A stretch of 64,000 nt of DNA from Gracilaria gracilis (taxonomy: Eukaryota; Rhodophyta; Florideophyceae; Gracilariales; Gracilariaceae), in contig JARGSG010000056.1 of assembly GCA_030374805.1 (NCBI GenBank), forward strand, positions 310,001 through 374,000. Direction: 5' to 3'. The position numbers and the translations under genes are program-made. Position 1 is the first letter of the stretch, and each line of letters begins with the position of its first letter. Below the pieces are notes generated by a model. The model was not told the origin of the DNA, did no database searches, and was given only the letters and a program-made list of their open reading frames with translations. Shown here in pieces: positions 1-11,284 of the stretch.

Positions 1-2773
1 GCTATAGAAGAATTGGTACGTTGTCAAAGCATTCCTGAGTGCCTTATCAAGGCACCTGCTCGGACGTCATTTTCTGGCAAACGCGTTGAAAACTTTCCTT
101 GGCTCCCATTGATTAGTCAGGTGCGGGCTGAGCTGCGGTGGCTGATGCTTCCGGGCCCATCACACAACTACACACACACTGAGCATGGTACACGCAGTGA
201 TGCTCCTCATGGAACTCTCCTTGGAGCACGTTCATGATGTGTCAGGTCCCCTGTACCCGTTGCTTACCTCAATTTTGCATCAAGAATCTAGGGCAATGCT
301 TCAGGTGATTTACACTTGAGCAGAATGCGTATGTACAAACAAGAGGAACAAGGCGGCTCTGAAACCGTTTCCGGTCCGCCTTGTAGCTCACCCGCATTGC
401 ATGCCTCTCAGAAGTGATTTCCGATCAGGAGAGAAAGAAAGAAACATCACGAAAATCATGTATTCTGTCAGTTTTTCGAAAACAATCGAAGTTCTTGAAC
501 TTGTCGGGGAGGAGAAGGGACAAGGCGTGTGAGTTTGTTCGGTGTAAATTGGTGACAGCCAATAAAAAGTGCATACATTTTCGCATCTGCGGCCCGCGGG
601 CAGCGTTTACCATCACATTAGAGAGTTTACGCCTGAGCAATTCTCGTGGAAATTTTCGTATCCACGGGTTACACGCTCCATACGAGATTTTCCATACGAA
701 ATCTTTCAAGCGCACCTTACGCAACAGTAATTGTGGTATACAAGTTAATTCTAATGCGGACAAAAATAATCGGTGCATGTAGTATTTGGCCAATACTTTT
801 CCCGGACATGATAAAACTTTCCAAAAAGTTAAGTTGGGAAGACGGGTAGTCCAATGTTTTCCATTAGGCCTCCGATTTCGTTCTGTTGGCCTTTATATCA
901 ATAACAATATGAGATTGTAACATGCAAAAACTAGACTAGGTATCGTAGATATTAACGCCAAAAACATTAGGTTATCCATGTCTCGCTTTTACCCTTTAGA
1001 ACTAAATATTCGTGTACCGGGCTATATACTTATCAACCTTTACATTTACGACATCCCTCGACATCAATTGGAAATCTACAAAATTAGAAAGTGTTGCTCA
1101 TTCTGGTAATCACTTCCAACATTATTTGAGAGCCAATACAATTTACAAGCGCCACATATTGACTAGAAGTACATCTCCATACGAAAATATCACAGACATT
1201 ACAATCCCAAATTCTGGACTTAACCATAGCAGATTTTTAGACAATTAAAAACAACTTACCTTATTCTTCAGAAATTAATATAATTTACAAGAATCATATT
1301 TAATTGGGAAAGAAGAAACCGAAAATGATCGAATACAAGGAAAACATTTGATTGAATCAAACCGGTCTAGTATGCAGAAACTTTTTATTAATGTTGTGTT
1401 AATTGGAGAAAATTCATATGTGCAGCAATGCGAGGAACCCACGCTACGGTATTTAATGTCCCTGGGGTTCTATCGTTACTGATATTTTTCCATGTTTTAT
1501 TGCTACCAAGATATCAAGCGAAAATCTTCAAATTCAGACTTATAAACATAATGATGCATCGTTTCGAAGGAGAAGTTCTGATACATTTTCTTGCATTTAT
1601 AACAGCCTTCGAAAAGAGTTTCGGGTAGAGATTTTGAACAATAATCCTTTCCGTGCAGCAGCTCTGCCTCGAACGAATTGAAATTTTTTACTTGCAAGAA
1701 AACAAATCACATAAGAAATAAAAATTTCGTTTCAAAATCACTATTTTTATTTTTCGGTCTTGAAGAGAGCCTGTTCACAGTACGCAATCTATTTGTTACT
1801 GCATTTTATAATAAGTTTTATTCAAATGACCTCTCGTAATAACTGGTGCAACGTAGTCAACACGAAATACGCAAAGCCGCACATCAAAATTGCGTGTTAC
1901 TTTCTCTTAACAAGGTTTTCGGTCCAATTGCTTTCAAATCGTCAGGATTTCATAGTACAGTGAAAGATAAAAATCTTTGAATATTTCGCAGTACTTCTGA
2001 GCAAAATTATTATTTTTCAAGCAAAGTATCAATGCTGGTTTCATTCGCTGTTGTTCTTTTCTTTTTGTAAGGGAATTCATTATCAATTTAAAAATAGGAT
2101 CTATACTTTCTTTTTAAGCTCATTGCTAATGGTTGTCATAGTTTAATGAAATTGTAAAACCTTTGAAAGCTTTATTCTTTTGGTTTTTAGTACCTTAGTA
2201 TAATATCCAGAAAGACAACGTTCTTAATCTTATGTAGTAGTCGTGATTTGTGATTCAATCTGATCTTCTTTTTGCACTAAAATGGCGCGTTATAAGTTGT
2301 AATAATTTGGTCTTTTTAAAAGTGCTTCTTGTTCTTTAACCTAAACATATTTGTTATTTTGGCCCTTTTCTTTACATTGGGGTAAATGAAATGCCGTTTT
2401 ATTCTTTTAGAATACGTTTCTTTGTTACATTTACGTTTTGGTTAGATTTCATAAGTTTGAATTCGTATATAATAATCAGTCAGCAGTTTGAATTTTTTAT
2501 GCAGATAACTTTTTCGGTAAAATTTTGGTTCAGCATTTGGGTGGAAATACGATACATCTAATTCACTGAAAGATATTTATGTTAAGTTTTTTTTCTTTAT
2601 GCTTAATTTGGCAAACTTTCCTGTGTTCTCCACACTTTAGGCGAGTACGGGTGCTATCGATATATCTCGCCTTGCGAAAGAAGCGTAATTTCTGCAATTG
2701 GTTGTAAAAATTAGATGTGGTCACTGTAGCGGAGTTTTGGAATTAATGCTAAGAGAAAGCTGATAATCTAAAC
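1..2773. other. AT-rich stretch with no recognisable gene
   Basis: I see no supportable gene here. Open frames are short (under 125 codons), lie on both strands, and resemble no family I know. From about 850 onward the sequence is AT-rich with many T and A runs, like decayed intergenic DNA. Positions 414-793 are open on both strands at once, which argues against either frame being real. Confidence 0.6.
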
Positions 2774-2850
2774 AACTCTCGTGGTGTAACTCTGACATTG
2801 CTGTTTCATAACCTATGAACCAGCGATGTCAGATTTGCACCACGAGAGTT
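2774..2850. repeat. 30-bp inverted repeat (hairpin)
   Basis: Arms 2774-2803 and 2821-2850 are inverted copies matching at 27 of 30 positions, separated by a 17-nt loop. The left arm begins AACTCTCGTGGTG. The right arm runs straight into a second small palindrome (TTCGTAGGAA / TTCCTACGAA) near 2850-2875 and into the first copy of a direct repeat. It may be a terminal or subterminal part of a transposon; no partner terminus was found. Confidence 0.75.
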
Positions 2851-2983
2851 TCGTAGGAATCGAGGTTCCTACGAAAATTCGTACGCAATTCTCGTACACT
2901 TCGTAGCCACGAAGGACAAGTTGGCACCCTGTCACTTCTGTCTACCATATTTGTACGAGAATTGCTTTTGCGTAAACTGTATT
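2835..2983. repeat. Direct repeat copy 1 (about 150 bp)
   Basis: This stretch matches 3491-3645 in the same orientation, with scattered substitutions. Shared blocks include TTCCTACGA, CGTACGCA, ACTTCGTA and TTGCTTTGCG-like segments in the same order and spacing. The two copies flank the minus-strand SANT/Myb-like ORF at 3110-3436. Each copy contains a short palindrome centred on its TTCCTACGA block. Confidence 0.7.
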
Positions 2984-3109
2984 CTGTAAATTTTGCAGAG
3001 TTGGAAGTTCCAACGTGGAACACTACACGATATAGGATGTGGGATAGGATATAGGATGTCGGATAAGACCCTACACCCGATTACATACGGGGGCCAGATA
3101 ATCTACGCA

Positions 3110-3436
3110 CTAGAGCTTTCCCTCAGTTCCTCGGTTTCTACCGAGTTGGTGGGGGATATTAGGTACCAACTTCATAAAAGTGGACGAAACTTTGTCGAAC
3201 AAAGTGTCTGTCTGTCCCCACGCAGGTACATGCGCATCTGCATTGCGAACGGCTCGAAGTAGAAAGAAATCAAATATATCTGTAAAACGAAATCGGCGAG
3301 GTTTGGGAGTGTTGTTTGTTTTCGAATACGGTTGTTGCGTATTGGAGGAAGCTGATGGGGCGGGGTTAGCTGTGTCCGTTTCTTCGTTTCGTCCTCGCGA
3401 TTGGCGAGATTGTTCTGGGTGATTGGGGGCTGTCAT
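3110..3436 (-). pseudogene. SANT/Myb-like DNA-binding protein fragment of a Harbinger-like element
   Basis: A 108-codon ORF starts at an ATG (3436-3434). The N-terminal third is polar and disordered. Residues about 48-95 (FTDIFDFFLLRAV then WGQTDTLFDKVSSTF) follow the hydrophobic/aromatic spacing of the Myb/SANT-like proteins that PIF/Harbinger transposons encode next to their transposase. Its position, divergent from the DDE transposase starting at 3885, supports that role: in such elements the Myb-like partner binds element ends and helps transposase import. The ORF is short for the family and lacks an obvious second half, so I treat it as truncated. The assignment rests on pattern and context only. 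Confidence 0.45.
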
Positions 3437-3490
3437 ACTGAGGAAAAGCAGGTGCAGGCTGAAGAGAAAGCTATTCTGTTCCTTTCAAGT

Positions 3491-3645
3491 TGTACCACAA
3501 CCTCCTCGTAGAAATCGCGATTCCTACGAGATTTCGTACGCATTTCTCGTATACTTCGTACCAACGAAGGACAAGTAGGCATCGTGTCACTTCTGGCCAC
3601 CATATTTCTACAACAATTTGCTTTGCGTAAAGTTCTATTGGAAGA
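3491..3645. repeat. Direct repeat copy 2 (about 150 bp)
   Basis: Second copy of the repeat at 2835-2983, same orientation. It contains a palindrome (CTCGTAGAAATC / GATTCCTACGAG). It lies just upstream of the Harbinger-like transposase pseudogene and downstream in plus-strand order of the SANT/Myb-like ORF. Confidence 0.7.
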
Positions 3646-3884
3646 AAGGGTGGTGCAAACCAAGAAAACAGAACCTCCTAGAAAGTATTCAATTATTTTG
3701 AGTAAACTTTAAATCAAATAATCTAAATTTAGCCAGAGCAACTATTCAAAAAAAATGGCGCGAACACAGTAAGCGCGCAAAAACGTTTCAGTTACGCAAA
3801 GACTCACGAGTTTCCAAAAACACTTGATTCTTCCTCTGAATAGTGTTCATCCCCAGCCAGACACCCAAATGACCCAGCAAAAGC

Positions 3885-4636
3885 ATGGCTCTATCTCGCG
3901 ATGAAACTACAGCCTCACTGCATATGCTCGCCGATACAGCGACAGAGCGCGCTGCAGATATATCAAAACATTTTCCACCAGATGAAGGCACCAATGAAAA
4001 ACCGGATTCTGCTTCTCCGGTATTTGATTTCTTCTATAAAAATGAAGACAATGCAAACATTTTTAGCATAACCAACTTTACTATCGTTGAGTTCAAAAAA
4101 GTTGTTGGCTTTCTGGTAAAGCACATTAATATAAAATAGAACGTGGAGCGCGAAAAAAGATGCAAATATGGTTCTAAAGAAAAGCTTCTTATGAAATTAT
4201 CTGTTTTTAAACACGCCCGCTAATAAACTATATGAATAATATGTTTGGAATCAAAGGCCCAACGTTTGATAGAATGGTAGTTTTGTTCGTCAAAATTATA
4301 GCTATTTATGCGTACAAACGATTCGTGAAAAAACTCAAAGAGAAGTACACTATCTAGTTTCTCAATGAAAAGAGAAAACAGTTTGGAAATTATCCGTATG
4401 CATTGTACGCTACGGATTTCACTTTCCAGCAAACGAACCGGCTATCTGGGAATCTACAAGAAGCAAAGCTATACTATAGCGGGAAGCACAAGCTTTATAG
4501 GTACAAAGTTGAAGTCAGCGTATTACCGAATGGTCTTGCTAAGGACTGTACTGCACACGTACCTGGGTCAATTGCCGATATAGATTTGTTAATTCGAAAT
4601 TGGGAGTATCGTCAAGACTCATTAAGTAAGACGGAT
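3885..4636 (+). pseudogene. PIF/Harbinger-like DDE transposase, N-terminal part
   Basis: The first ORF (ATG 3885, stop 4137-4139) ends in a segment containing ITNFTIVEFKKVV, the helix that precedes the catalytic domain in DDE_Tnp_4 transposases. Reading then needs several frame changes and stops through about 4230-4400, where MFGIKGPTFDRMV (another conserved helix) is visible. From 4403 the catalytic core resumes: YATDFTFQQ carries the first catalytic Asp (4415-4417), followed by GNLQEAK, YYSGKHKLY and KVEVSVLPNG, typical of this family. The frame is cut at 4636 by the Ty3/gypsy insertion and resumes at 15654. Known of the family: cut-and-paste transposition. This copy is dead. Confidence 0.85.
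4632..4636. repeat. 5-bp target-site duplication, left (CGGAT)
   Basis: CGGAT directly precedes the TG that opens the 5' LTR and is repeated directly after the CA that closes the 3' LTR (15654-15658). A 5-bp duplication is usual for Ty3/gypsy integration. Confidence 0.9.
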
Positions 4637-5486
4637 TGAATGACAACACTCCTTGGAGGCGATTTGAGGTACTTAGTTAATTTCCGCATCATGCGTTAGT
4701 AGATATATATGAGCTACACCGCTATTAGCGTGTCGCCTCGCTGAGGTAATTTCCATACATGTACACATGGATTGCACGGCTCGAGGCGCCGCTTAGCGGG
4801 TGTGAATAGCACACGTGTAGCACGGATATGCCAGAGGCAGTGCACCCAGCATTGCTGTATTTACTTAGATATTTTATAGAATATTTTGGCCGGCGCACCC
4901 ACTGTCAGTGGTGCGCCGAGCTCAGTACTTAGAGGGTTGAGCATCGATCCCCCAAGTAAACTGCCCATTGCCAAGCAAGGGCTTCTGGCTCTAACTATCA
5001 CGCCTTCGCGGATTGTTTACCTCCAAGTGGAGAGACGACTGTGTTGTTCATGTATAGTTACCCACCCTTGTGGCGCTCAGAGTATAACCACTATTTGTGT
5101 GTCTCGTTCCGACCTATTGTCGTGTACTCGCCCCTGTACTGGGTTTGCTTTATTCTCTCTCTTTTCCCCACTCTGGTGATTTGCTTTCTCCCCTTTTTGG
5201 GTTTGCCTATTTGCCCTGTTCGCAGTGACCCGTTTCCGACACCTTGTCGTTGCCGTGCTACTCTCTTTCGAGGACTCATCTCGTGACCGTGTGAACACGT
5301 GGATCTCTACCGACTACTAATCAGCCTCACGCTTCGACGCTTGTCGTGGTGGTTTGACCTCGGATTTACACCCGGCTTAGCTGTGTCATTCCCGGAGTGC
5401 TCCGTTCGCTGTGCTGCCCTGTCGAGGGGAAGATTCCGAACGTTTTCGTGAGCCTGCGGTTTTCCCGCCAAAGGCGTTGCTCCACA
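4637..5486 (+). repeat. 5' LTR of the Ty3/gypsy element
   Basis: 850 bp, begins TGAATGACAAC and ends GCTCCACA (TG...CA). It matches 14802-15653 almost throughout. A TATATATGAG motif lies at about 4700 and a TATTTACTTAGATATTTTAT stretch at about 4858; either could belong to the promoter, but neither is proven. Confidence 0.95.
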
Positions 5487-5488
5487 AA

Positions 5489-5501
5489 TGGTCTCCCGAC
5501 C
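5489..5501 (+). promoter_or_regulatory. Primer binding site candidate
   Basis: TGGTCTCCCGACC begins two bases after the 5' LTR. A PBS is complementary to a tRNA 3' end (…CCA), so the initial TGG and the position fit minus-strand priming by a host tRNA. I cannot name the tRNA. Confidence 0.65.
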
Positions 5502-5646
5502 TAGAAACGACTAGTTTTGTCGGAAGATTCACTCGTGAATTCACTCGTGGCGTGGTTAGTCCTTTTGGCCTTGTCTCCATTTGGAAGTTCATTGGAAGTC
5601 CCAGCCAATTGGTTGTCGATTATCTCGTTGTACGGTTGTTCTTGTC

Positions 5647-7770
5647 ATGACGCTGTCAGATCGTCCGAAGACTCGCATTCAGACTGGAAGATCGGATCCG
5701 CCACTTCCGTCACGGATCCCTACCCGTTCACGGTCCCGGACCGAAGGGATGCCGGCTACTGAAGCTGTGCCGACGACCACTCGACTTCCGCCCACGTCTT
5801 TGATCAACCCTCATCGAGGTGATGGACCGGCTCCTGCCGTTGCTGGTCCCGCCCCTATCGTAGGAGGTACGATACCTTCTGTAGCTTTCACCCCTGAGGC
5901 ACCTCTGAGGGCTACTGTCAATGAAACCCCCCACTTAACTGTGGAAGAGCAGCTCCGCTCTATGCGGGCTGCCCATGCTACCCTTGCTAAGGAGTTGTCG
6001 CTACTTCGAAAGAAGGTGGATGAAACTGCTTTGCAGGACTTTTCTGAGGATCTCCGCGTATTGCGTGGTGATGTCAACTCCCTCTTGGAAGCTTTCGGAG
6101 GACCCGCTAATTTCGTGGAGGACGTGGCTGAAAAATTTACTCGCCTCCGCGCCCATTTAGAAACGATGGAACAAACCGTCCTGGTTGGAGCCAATCGCAC
6201 GGCTGAGCCAGTTGCTGTTTCACACCGTGACAAGAAGGTCAGTGGATCCAAAGCACGCAAGGAGCGGAAGAACTACGACTCTGATTCGTCAGCATCTTCT
6301 CTTTCTTCACGCCGGTCAACCGGGTCTGATTCGTCCCACTCGACGGTAGAAGAAGCCCCTCGTGAGCGTTCGTCAGGCTCAAAGCGGTCATCAGCCACCC
6401 AAGGTGTGATACGCGCCCGCTCGAAGGGAAGGAAGCATTCCGGATTAAAGGAGTTGAAGCCTACCAATCTGCTCTACAAGAGTCTGTTGTCATACCGGTA
6501 TTACCGTTTGGAGGACTTTTCATTGGATAGAACTCCCCGTGGGACGGGATAGGTCAAAGACTGTATCAAGCGGATGCAGCTGTTCCTCCGTAATCAACTG
6601 TTTACAGGCGATGATCCCATCTTGGTGTTGGATTTCCTATCACCCTTTGTAGCGGAAGCCCACAACCTTGGGATGAATGAAGGACAGGCGTTTGTCGCGC
6701 TGCCCTATTTTTTACGCGGACTTGCGGAAGATCAGTACAACTCTGTAAGACGTTCATCGCGCGCCTCTGAAGGAGGGGTTACTTGCTGGCCTGAAGCAGT
6801 TCAGTATCTACTGAGGTCCTATGCAACTGGTACCGCCATCCAGTCGGCTATCCTCGCTCTGAGAGACACCAAACAACGCCCCCGCGAAACAGAAACCGAT
6901 TATTCGGTGCGCCTGAATAAGGCCTTCCAACGTTGTGGCAATGTTTATTCCGCTCAAGAGCGTTGTACCATGTTCGTTGATGGACTAGACCGGGCTATAC
7001 GGACTCTAGTGGCCCGTCGCCGTGAAGAGAACCGTAAGACTACGTACTTGGAACTGGTGCAGTATGCACGCGCCGAAGGCGACGCGCTACGCGCACGAGA
7101 CCCGGGTACCCGGTTGAAGTCCGCTAAAGCGTTGATGTTGAAATCGGAAACCCCGTCGGTGTCAATGCTGGCTGAGCAACACTCCAATAAGGAGTATGAT
7201 CAGGTGCACTTTGCCCGTAGCGACGTGCTTTCAATCACTACAACGGAGCTTCTCTCAACCACGGATGCCTCGTTTCAAACGGCTCCGGACGATACACTGC
7301 TGTATGAAGATTCTAACTGAGTTCGACCGCCTCAACTGTCATATGAGAACGGTGGAACCCGGGCTTCACGGCCTGGCTGGCAAGCTTCCCGCCCAGCGGT
7401 GCGATTCTCAAATACTCGGAACGTCAATGCCATTGTTGGATCGATCTGTCACCTCTGCTATACGCGAGGGCATACTTCTCCGCAGTGCGTTTTAACCATG
7501 CGTGAATGGGCACAAGTCATTGCCAACTACGAATCCCTCTCACCTGAGGAGAAGGCTTCTGTTCCGATGGCATCGTACATCCGCGCGAAGATGGATATTC
7601 CACGCACAATTGCGGCTCCGATTGCCCAGAACATGGTGACCTCTCACCCCCGTGCCTCTCTCGAGGAAAATTCAACCGCTACTGCGGACGCTTCTGCCGC
7701 TAGTGTCCAGGCATCAATAGTTCAGAACACTGAGCACACGCCTCAGGCGGAATCTGCTCAGAAAAACTAA
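5647..7770 (+). pseudogene. gag: Gag polyprotein of the Ty3/gypsy element (two in-frame stops)
   Basis: ATG at 5647, and the frame runs to TAA 7768-7770, about 707 codons. It is broken by TAG at 6550-6552 and TGA at 7318-7320 without any frame change. The N-terminal third is Ser/Pro/Arg-rich with a possible coiled coil (about 5940-6180), then a serine/charged tract. The retrotransposon Gag fold is recognisable about 6570-7080 (AEDQYNSV, YLLRSYATG, RQRPRETE-like spacing). A CCHC zinc knuckle (C-x2-C-x4-H-x4-C, CHLCYTRGHTSPQC) lies at 7447-7488 and would bind RNA. The frame ends next to a possible -1 frameshift site leading into protease. An earlier TTG at 5581 extends the frame but is not needed. 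Confidence 0.85.
7761..7770 (+). promoter_or_regulatory. Possible -1 ribosomal frameshift site between gag and pol
   Basis: The heptamer G AAA AAC sits in gag phase directly before the gag stop TAA. The protease frame is the -1 frame and is open across this point. It resembles an X XXY YYZ slippery site, but the first base is G instead of A. No pseudoknot was modelled. A chance or mutational frame change is possible. Confidence 0.35.
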
Positions 7771-7772
7771 TT

Positions 7773-8864
7773 GTGGGAGTCTCCTCTCTTGGAGAGGCGC
7801 CCTCAGAGTTGAGGCTGAAGGCGCCCGAAGCGTCCCTGCCTCGCTCCCAGGTCCAAATCTTCTCGAGGAAACAGGCCGTCGAAGACGTGAACTCAGAACA
7901 CCTTGGGGTTCTTCGTCGACCGTGGATACGGGTAAGAAATAACCGGTTCCCGGATAAAGTTATGGTGATGGCCAAACGCAATTACAAGGTCTATGCCGAC
8001 CTTGGCCTTTCACCCCAGTTTATGGTGAGTTATCTCACTGTATTAGATATAGGCGCAGGTCCGAACTTCATTGTTGAGACAGCATTGCCACCCGCCTTGC
8101 GGTCACAAATTCGCCGTGGCGACATTCCTGACGTCGCTGACGCGAATAACAACCCGTTTTCAACGATAAGATACATCGAGTTGGTAATCCGCTTAGGCTC
8201 ATGCGTGGTGAAGCTCGACTTTGTCGTTTGTAGGTCCCTGGCCGCCCCAGTCATTTTGGGTTGTGACTTTTGCGACCGCTTTGTCGATGCCATTAGGCCC
8301 CGCCAGAGGCGTGTTGAAATGGAAGATGGTTCGGCCGTGCCGATTGTTCGTCGTCCTTTGAGGAATGCCTCCAAGAAGCATGTTCCTCTACCTGCGGCGC
8401 AGGAAGCACCACCGAGTTCTCGGAAATCTACGAAGCTTCGTGTTGCCTCCGCGACACGTGTGCCTCCAGAGTCTCAAGTCTGGGTACAGGTGAATTATCG
8501 TCAACACGGTTTACGAATCGTCCATCCATTGCCGTCATTGTATGATAAATACTCTCTCGCCATTGCTAATGTAGTGGTTCAGGTGGAACCGGATAATCCG
8601 TTTTACGGGTTGATAGCCAATCTAGGCAAAACAACCCAGTATCTGGTGAAAAACCAAGTAATTGGCTCGGTCATGCCGCATCCAACTGCGTTGGTACCGA
8701 CAAAGATGACTGCTGCCGATGTGCTCGGAATCGTTCACTCTAAGAAGGGGGAGGAGTATGAATCTCATTCGTCTCCGCCGCCGATTCCTTCGGGTCAGCA
8801 GCCTGTTAAGACAGAGAAGACACGCGTTCCAACGAGTTACGACCAATTGGACCCAGTGAAGTAA
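7773..8864 (+). pseudogene. pol: Aspartic protease region of pol
   Basis: A 363-codon frame, -1 relative to gag. Retropepsin-like core around residues 88-170: the active-site motif reads LDIGAG (Asp codon 8046-8048) where the family has D-[ST]-G, so the second residue is Ile. A change from ACA to ATA would explain it. Downstream ILGCDFCDRF matches the second conserved retropepsin block (I-L-G-x-D/N-F). The frame ends at TAA 8862-8864, yet the reverse transcriptase frame continues in phase immediately after it, so this stop is a nonsense mutation inside one pol ORF. Confidence 0.8.
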
Positions 8865-10559
8865 TTGGAAGAACTCGACGACGGACATGTTCCTGAGACA
8901 CACCGCAAACGACTGCGCGATATGCTTCGTGAATTCACCACGATGTGGGATGGTTCTCTCGGAGAGATAAATACCACGGAACACCGGATTGATCTCCTTC
9001 CGAACTCTCGGCCAGTAGCCCAACATCCGTACAGGGCAGGGCCCAAGGCCAGAGAAGAAGAGCAATTTCAGGTGGACAAAATGCTCCGTGCAGGAGTTAT
9101 AGAACCGGCACATTCGCCGTGGGCATCACCAGTGGTAGTGGCTCCAAAACCGGATGGTTCCTGGCGCTTATGTATCCACTATCGTCGTCTAAACGCTTTT
9201 ACCGTCAAGAACGTGTACCCTATTCCATGTATGGATGAATACGTTGATTCTCTTGGAAATGCTACCGTATTCACGGCGTTGGATGCTAACTGGGGATACT
9301 GGCAGGTTCCAGTGAGAAAGCAGGATCAGGATAAGAGAGCGTTTGTCTGCCATTCTGGCCTCTACCGTTTTAAACGGATGCCTTTTGGTTTAACCAATGC
9401 TCTCGCTACTTTTCAGCGTGCTATTGATATCCTACTGGCCCGCTTCAAGTGGCGTACTTGTCTCGTCTACCTCGACGACGTCATTGTATTCTCAGATAAT
9501 CTGGATGATCAGCTCACACATGTGAGAAACATAATGGCCACGTTACGGGACGCCAGAGTGACGCTCAAGCTGAGGAAATGCGAATTCTTCACGGATACTG
9601 TCAAGTATCTGGGTCACATAATCCGTCCAGGACGTGTCATGATCGAGGAAGCTCGTGTGAAGTCGCTGAAACAGGCCACGGAACCGACTACCCAGACTGA
9701 ACTGAGATCCTTTCTAGGATTAGTCAACGTCTATAGACGGTTTATTCCCAACTTCGTGGACATTGCGGCACCTCTCAACGCGCTTCTGCCGAAAGGTCAG
9801 CCGCCTAAGTTGGACCCATTCACTTCTATTCAAACGGAAGCCTTTAACTCTCTCAAAGAGGCTGTAACCACGGCACCCGTATTGTCACTACCGAAACTGG
9901 GACTTCCATATACCGTGGACACGGATTCTAGTGACTATCAGGTAGGATGCGCCTTTTTTCAAACCACCCCCGAGGGGAAACGCAAGCCAATCGGGTACTG
10001 GTGCCGTTCGTTAAACGTGCATGAGAAGAATTACTCCGTCTCGGAGAAGGAATGTCTTGCAGTAGTGTGGGCATTATGCACACTACGCCCCTGCCTCATG
10101 GGTACTCATTTCACCGTTTACACGGATCACTCATCATTGAGATGGCTACTCTGCATATCGGAGCCTTCAGGCCGCTTAATGCGTTGGAGACTGCGTCTTG
10201 CAGAGTTCGACTTCGACGTCGCCTACATGAAAGGCGCCAACAATACACAAGCCGACGCCCTTTCTCGCCTACCCACCACAGGGGAAGCGTTAGCCGTCGA
10301 TGACGAGGAAATACTCTGTTTCGCAGTTCACGACTACACCGCAGGTGAACTAGATGATATCGAAGACGAATGGCGAGAGGAACTGGATTTTGACCAGGAA
10401 CTGGATGACCTACTCGCTGTCAGCAAAAGTGCGAACCCCCTACCAGGGAACTTCGTCCCGTCACAACGGAGGAGATGGTTAGGGAACAATTCAACGATCC
10501 CTACTGCACGAAGATTCGGGCGCAACTCAATGGAGGAGCTGATCTCCCCTTTCGAGTGA
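8865..10559 (+). pseudogene. pol: Reverse transcriptase and RNase H region of pol
   Basis: 564 codons in phase with protease. The reverse transcriptase blocks are in order: YRAGPKAREEE, GVIEPAHSPWASPVV, YRRLNAFTVKN, FTALDANWGYWQV, RMPFGLTNA and the YLDD active site at 9468-9479 (residues 202-205), then KYLGHIIRPG. RNase H follows (TVDTDSSDYQVG, SEKECLAVVWAL, FTVYTDHSSLRWLL, NTQADALSRLP). Differences from the usual consensus include CIHYRR for CVDYRR and NALATF for NAPATF. Coding leaves this frame about 10475-10559 and continues in frame +2, so a frameshift separates RNase H from integrase. Confidence 0.92.
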
Positions 10560-11284
10560 ATGATATTGGATATCTCGTTCGCACGGTAATTTACAACCCA
10601 CAAATAGTGGTGCCACACGCCCTACAATTTCGGGTGTTACACTTATCACACTATACCAAACTTAGTGGCCACGTCGGAGGACGGAAACTGTACCTTACAT
10701 TGCGAAGGAAATTCTACTGGCCAGCAATGGCTGTGAATTGCTACGCAACTGTGCGGTTCTGCCCCGAGTGTGCTCAGAATCGCGTCAAGCTTCGCCGCCA
10801 TGCAACGAAGTTAAAGCTCTTCCCCGCAAGGGCGCCCCTGGAATTCGTAGCCATCTATATTTTGTGACCGTTCGTCGCTACTAATCGGCGTAACAAATTT
10901 CTACTGGTGACCACGGATCGTTTCTCGAGGCTCGTTCGTACCGTACCATTACGAAGAATCACGTCATTGACGGTTGCGCAAGCATTCGTCACCCATTGGG
11001 CATTCGTGTACGGTCCACAGGTGAATCTACTCTCCGACAACGGGAAACAGTTTGCCTCCCGGTTCTTCGGGGATGTATGCAGAATTATGGATGTCAAGAA
11101 TCTCTTCACGACAACCTACCACCCCCAGTGTAATGGGCAGGCTGAACGGTTCAACCGGACGCTGTTAGCAGCACTCCGTTCATACGTAGCCAATCACCCA
11201 ACCATGTGGGGACCTCTTCACCGATGCGCTGACATTCGCATACAACACTCAGGTACACCGTACTACGGGATTGACTCCATTTGA
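10475..11284 (+). pseudogene. pol: Integrase region of pol (catalytic Asp lost)
   Basis: The zinc-binding HHCC module spans about 10637-10790 (HLSHYTKLSGHVGGRK, then CPECAQNR). The catalytic core starts at FVAIYILXPF, where X is TGA 10865-10867 standing where the family has Gly. The Tyr two codons earlier stands where the first catalytic Asp belongs. Both changes fit single G-to-T substitutions (GAT to TAT, GGA to TGA). The second Asp (LLSDNGKQF) and the Glu (NGQAERFNRTL) are present. A further frameshift about 11205-11235 moves the C-terminal core (family motif TTGLTPFELVL) into another frame. Integrase of this copy cannot be active. Confidence 0.9.

Noticed and set aside
414-793. Overlapping 122-codon ORFs on both strands
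   Set aside because: Mirror-image openness of equal length, no domain features, low codon character.
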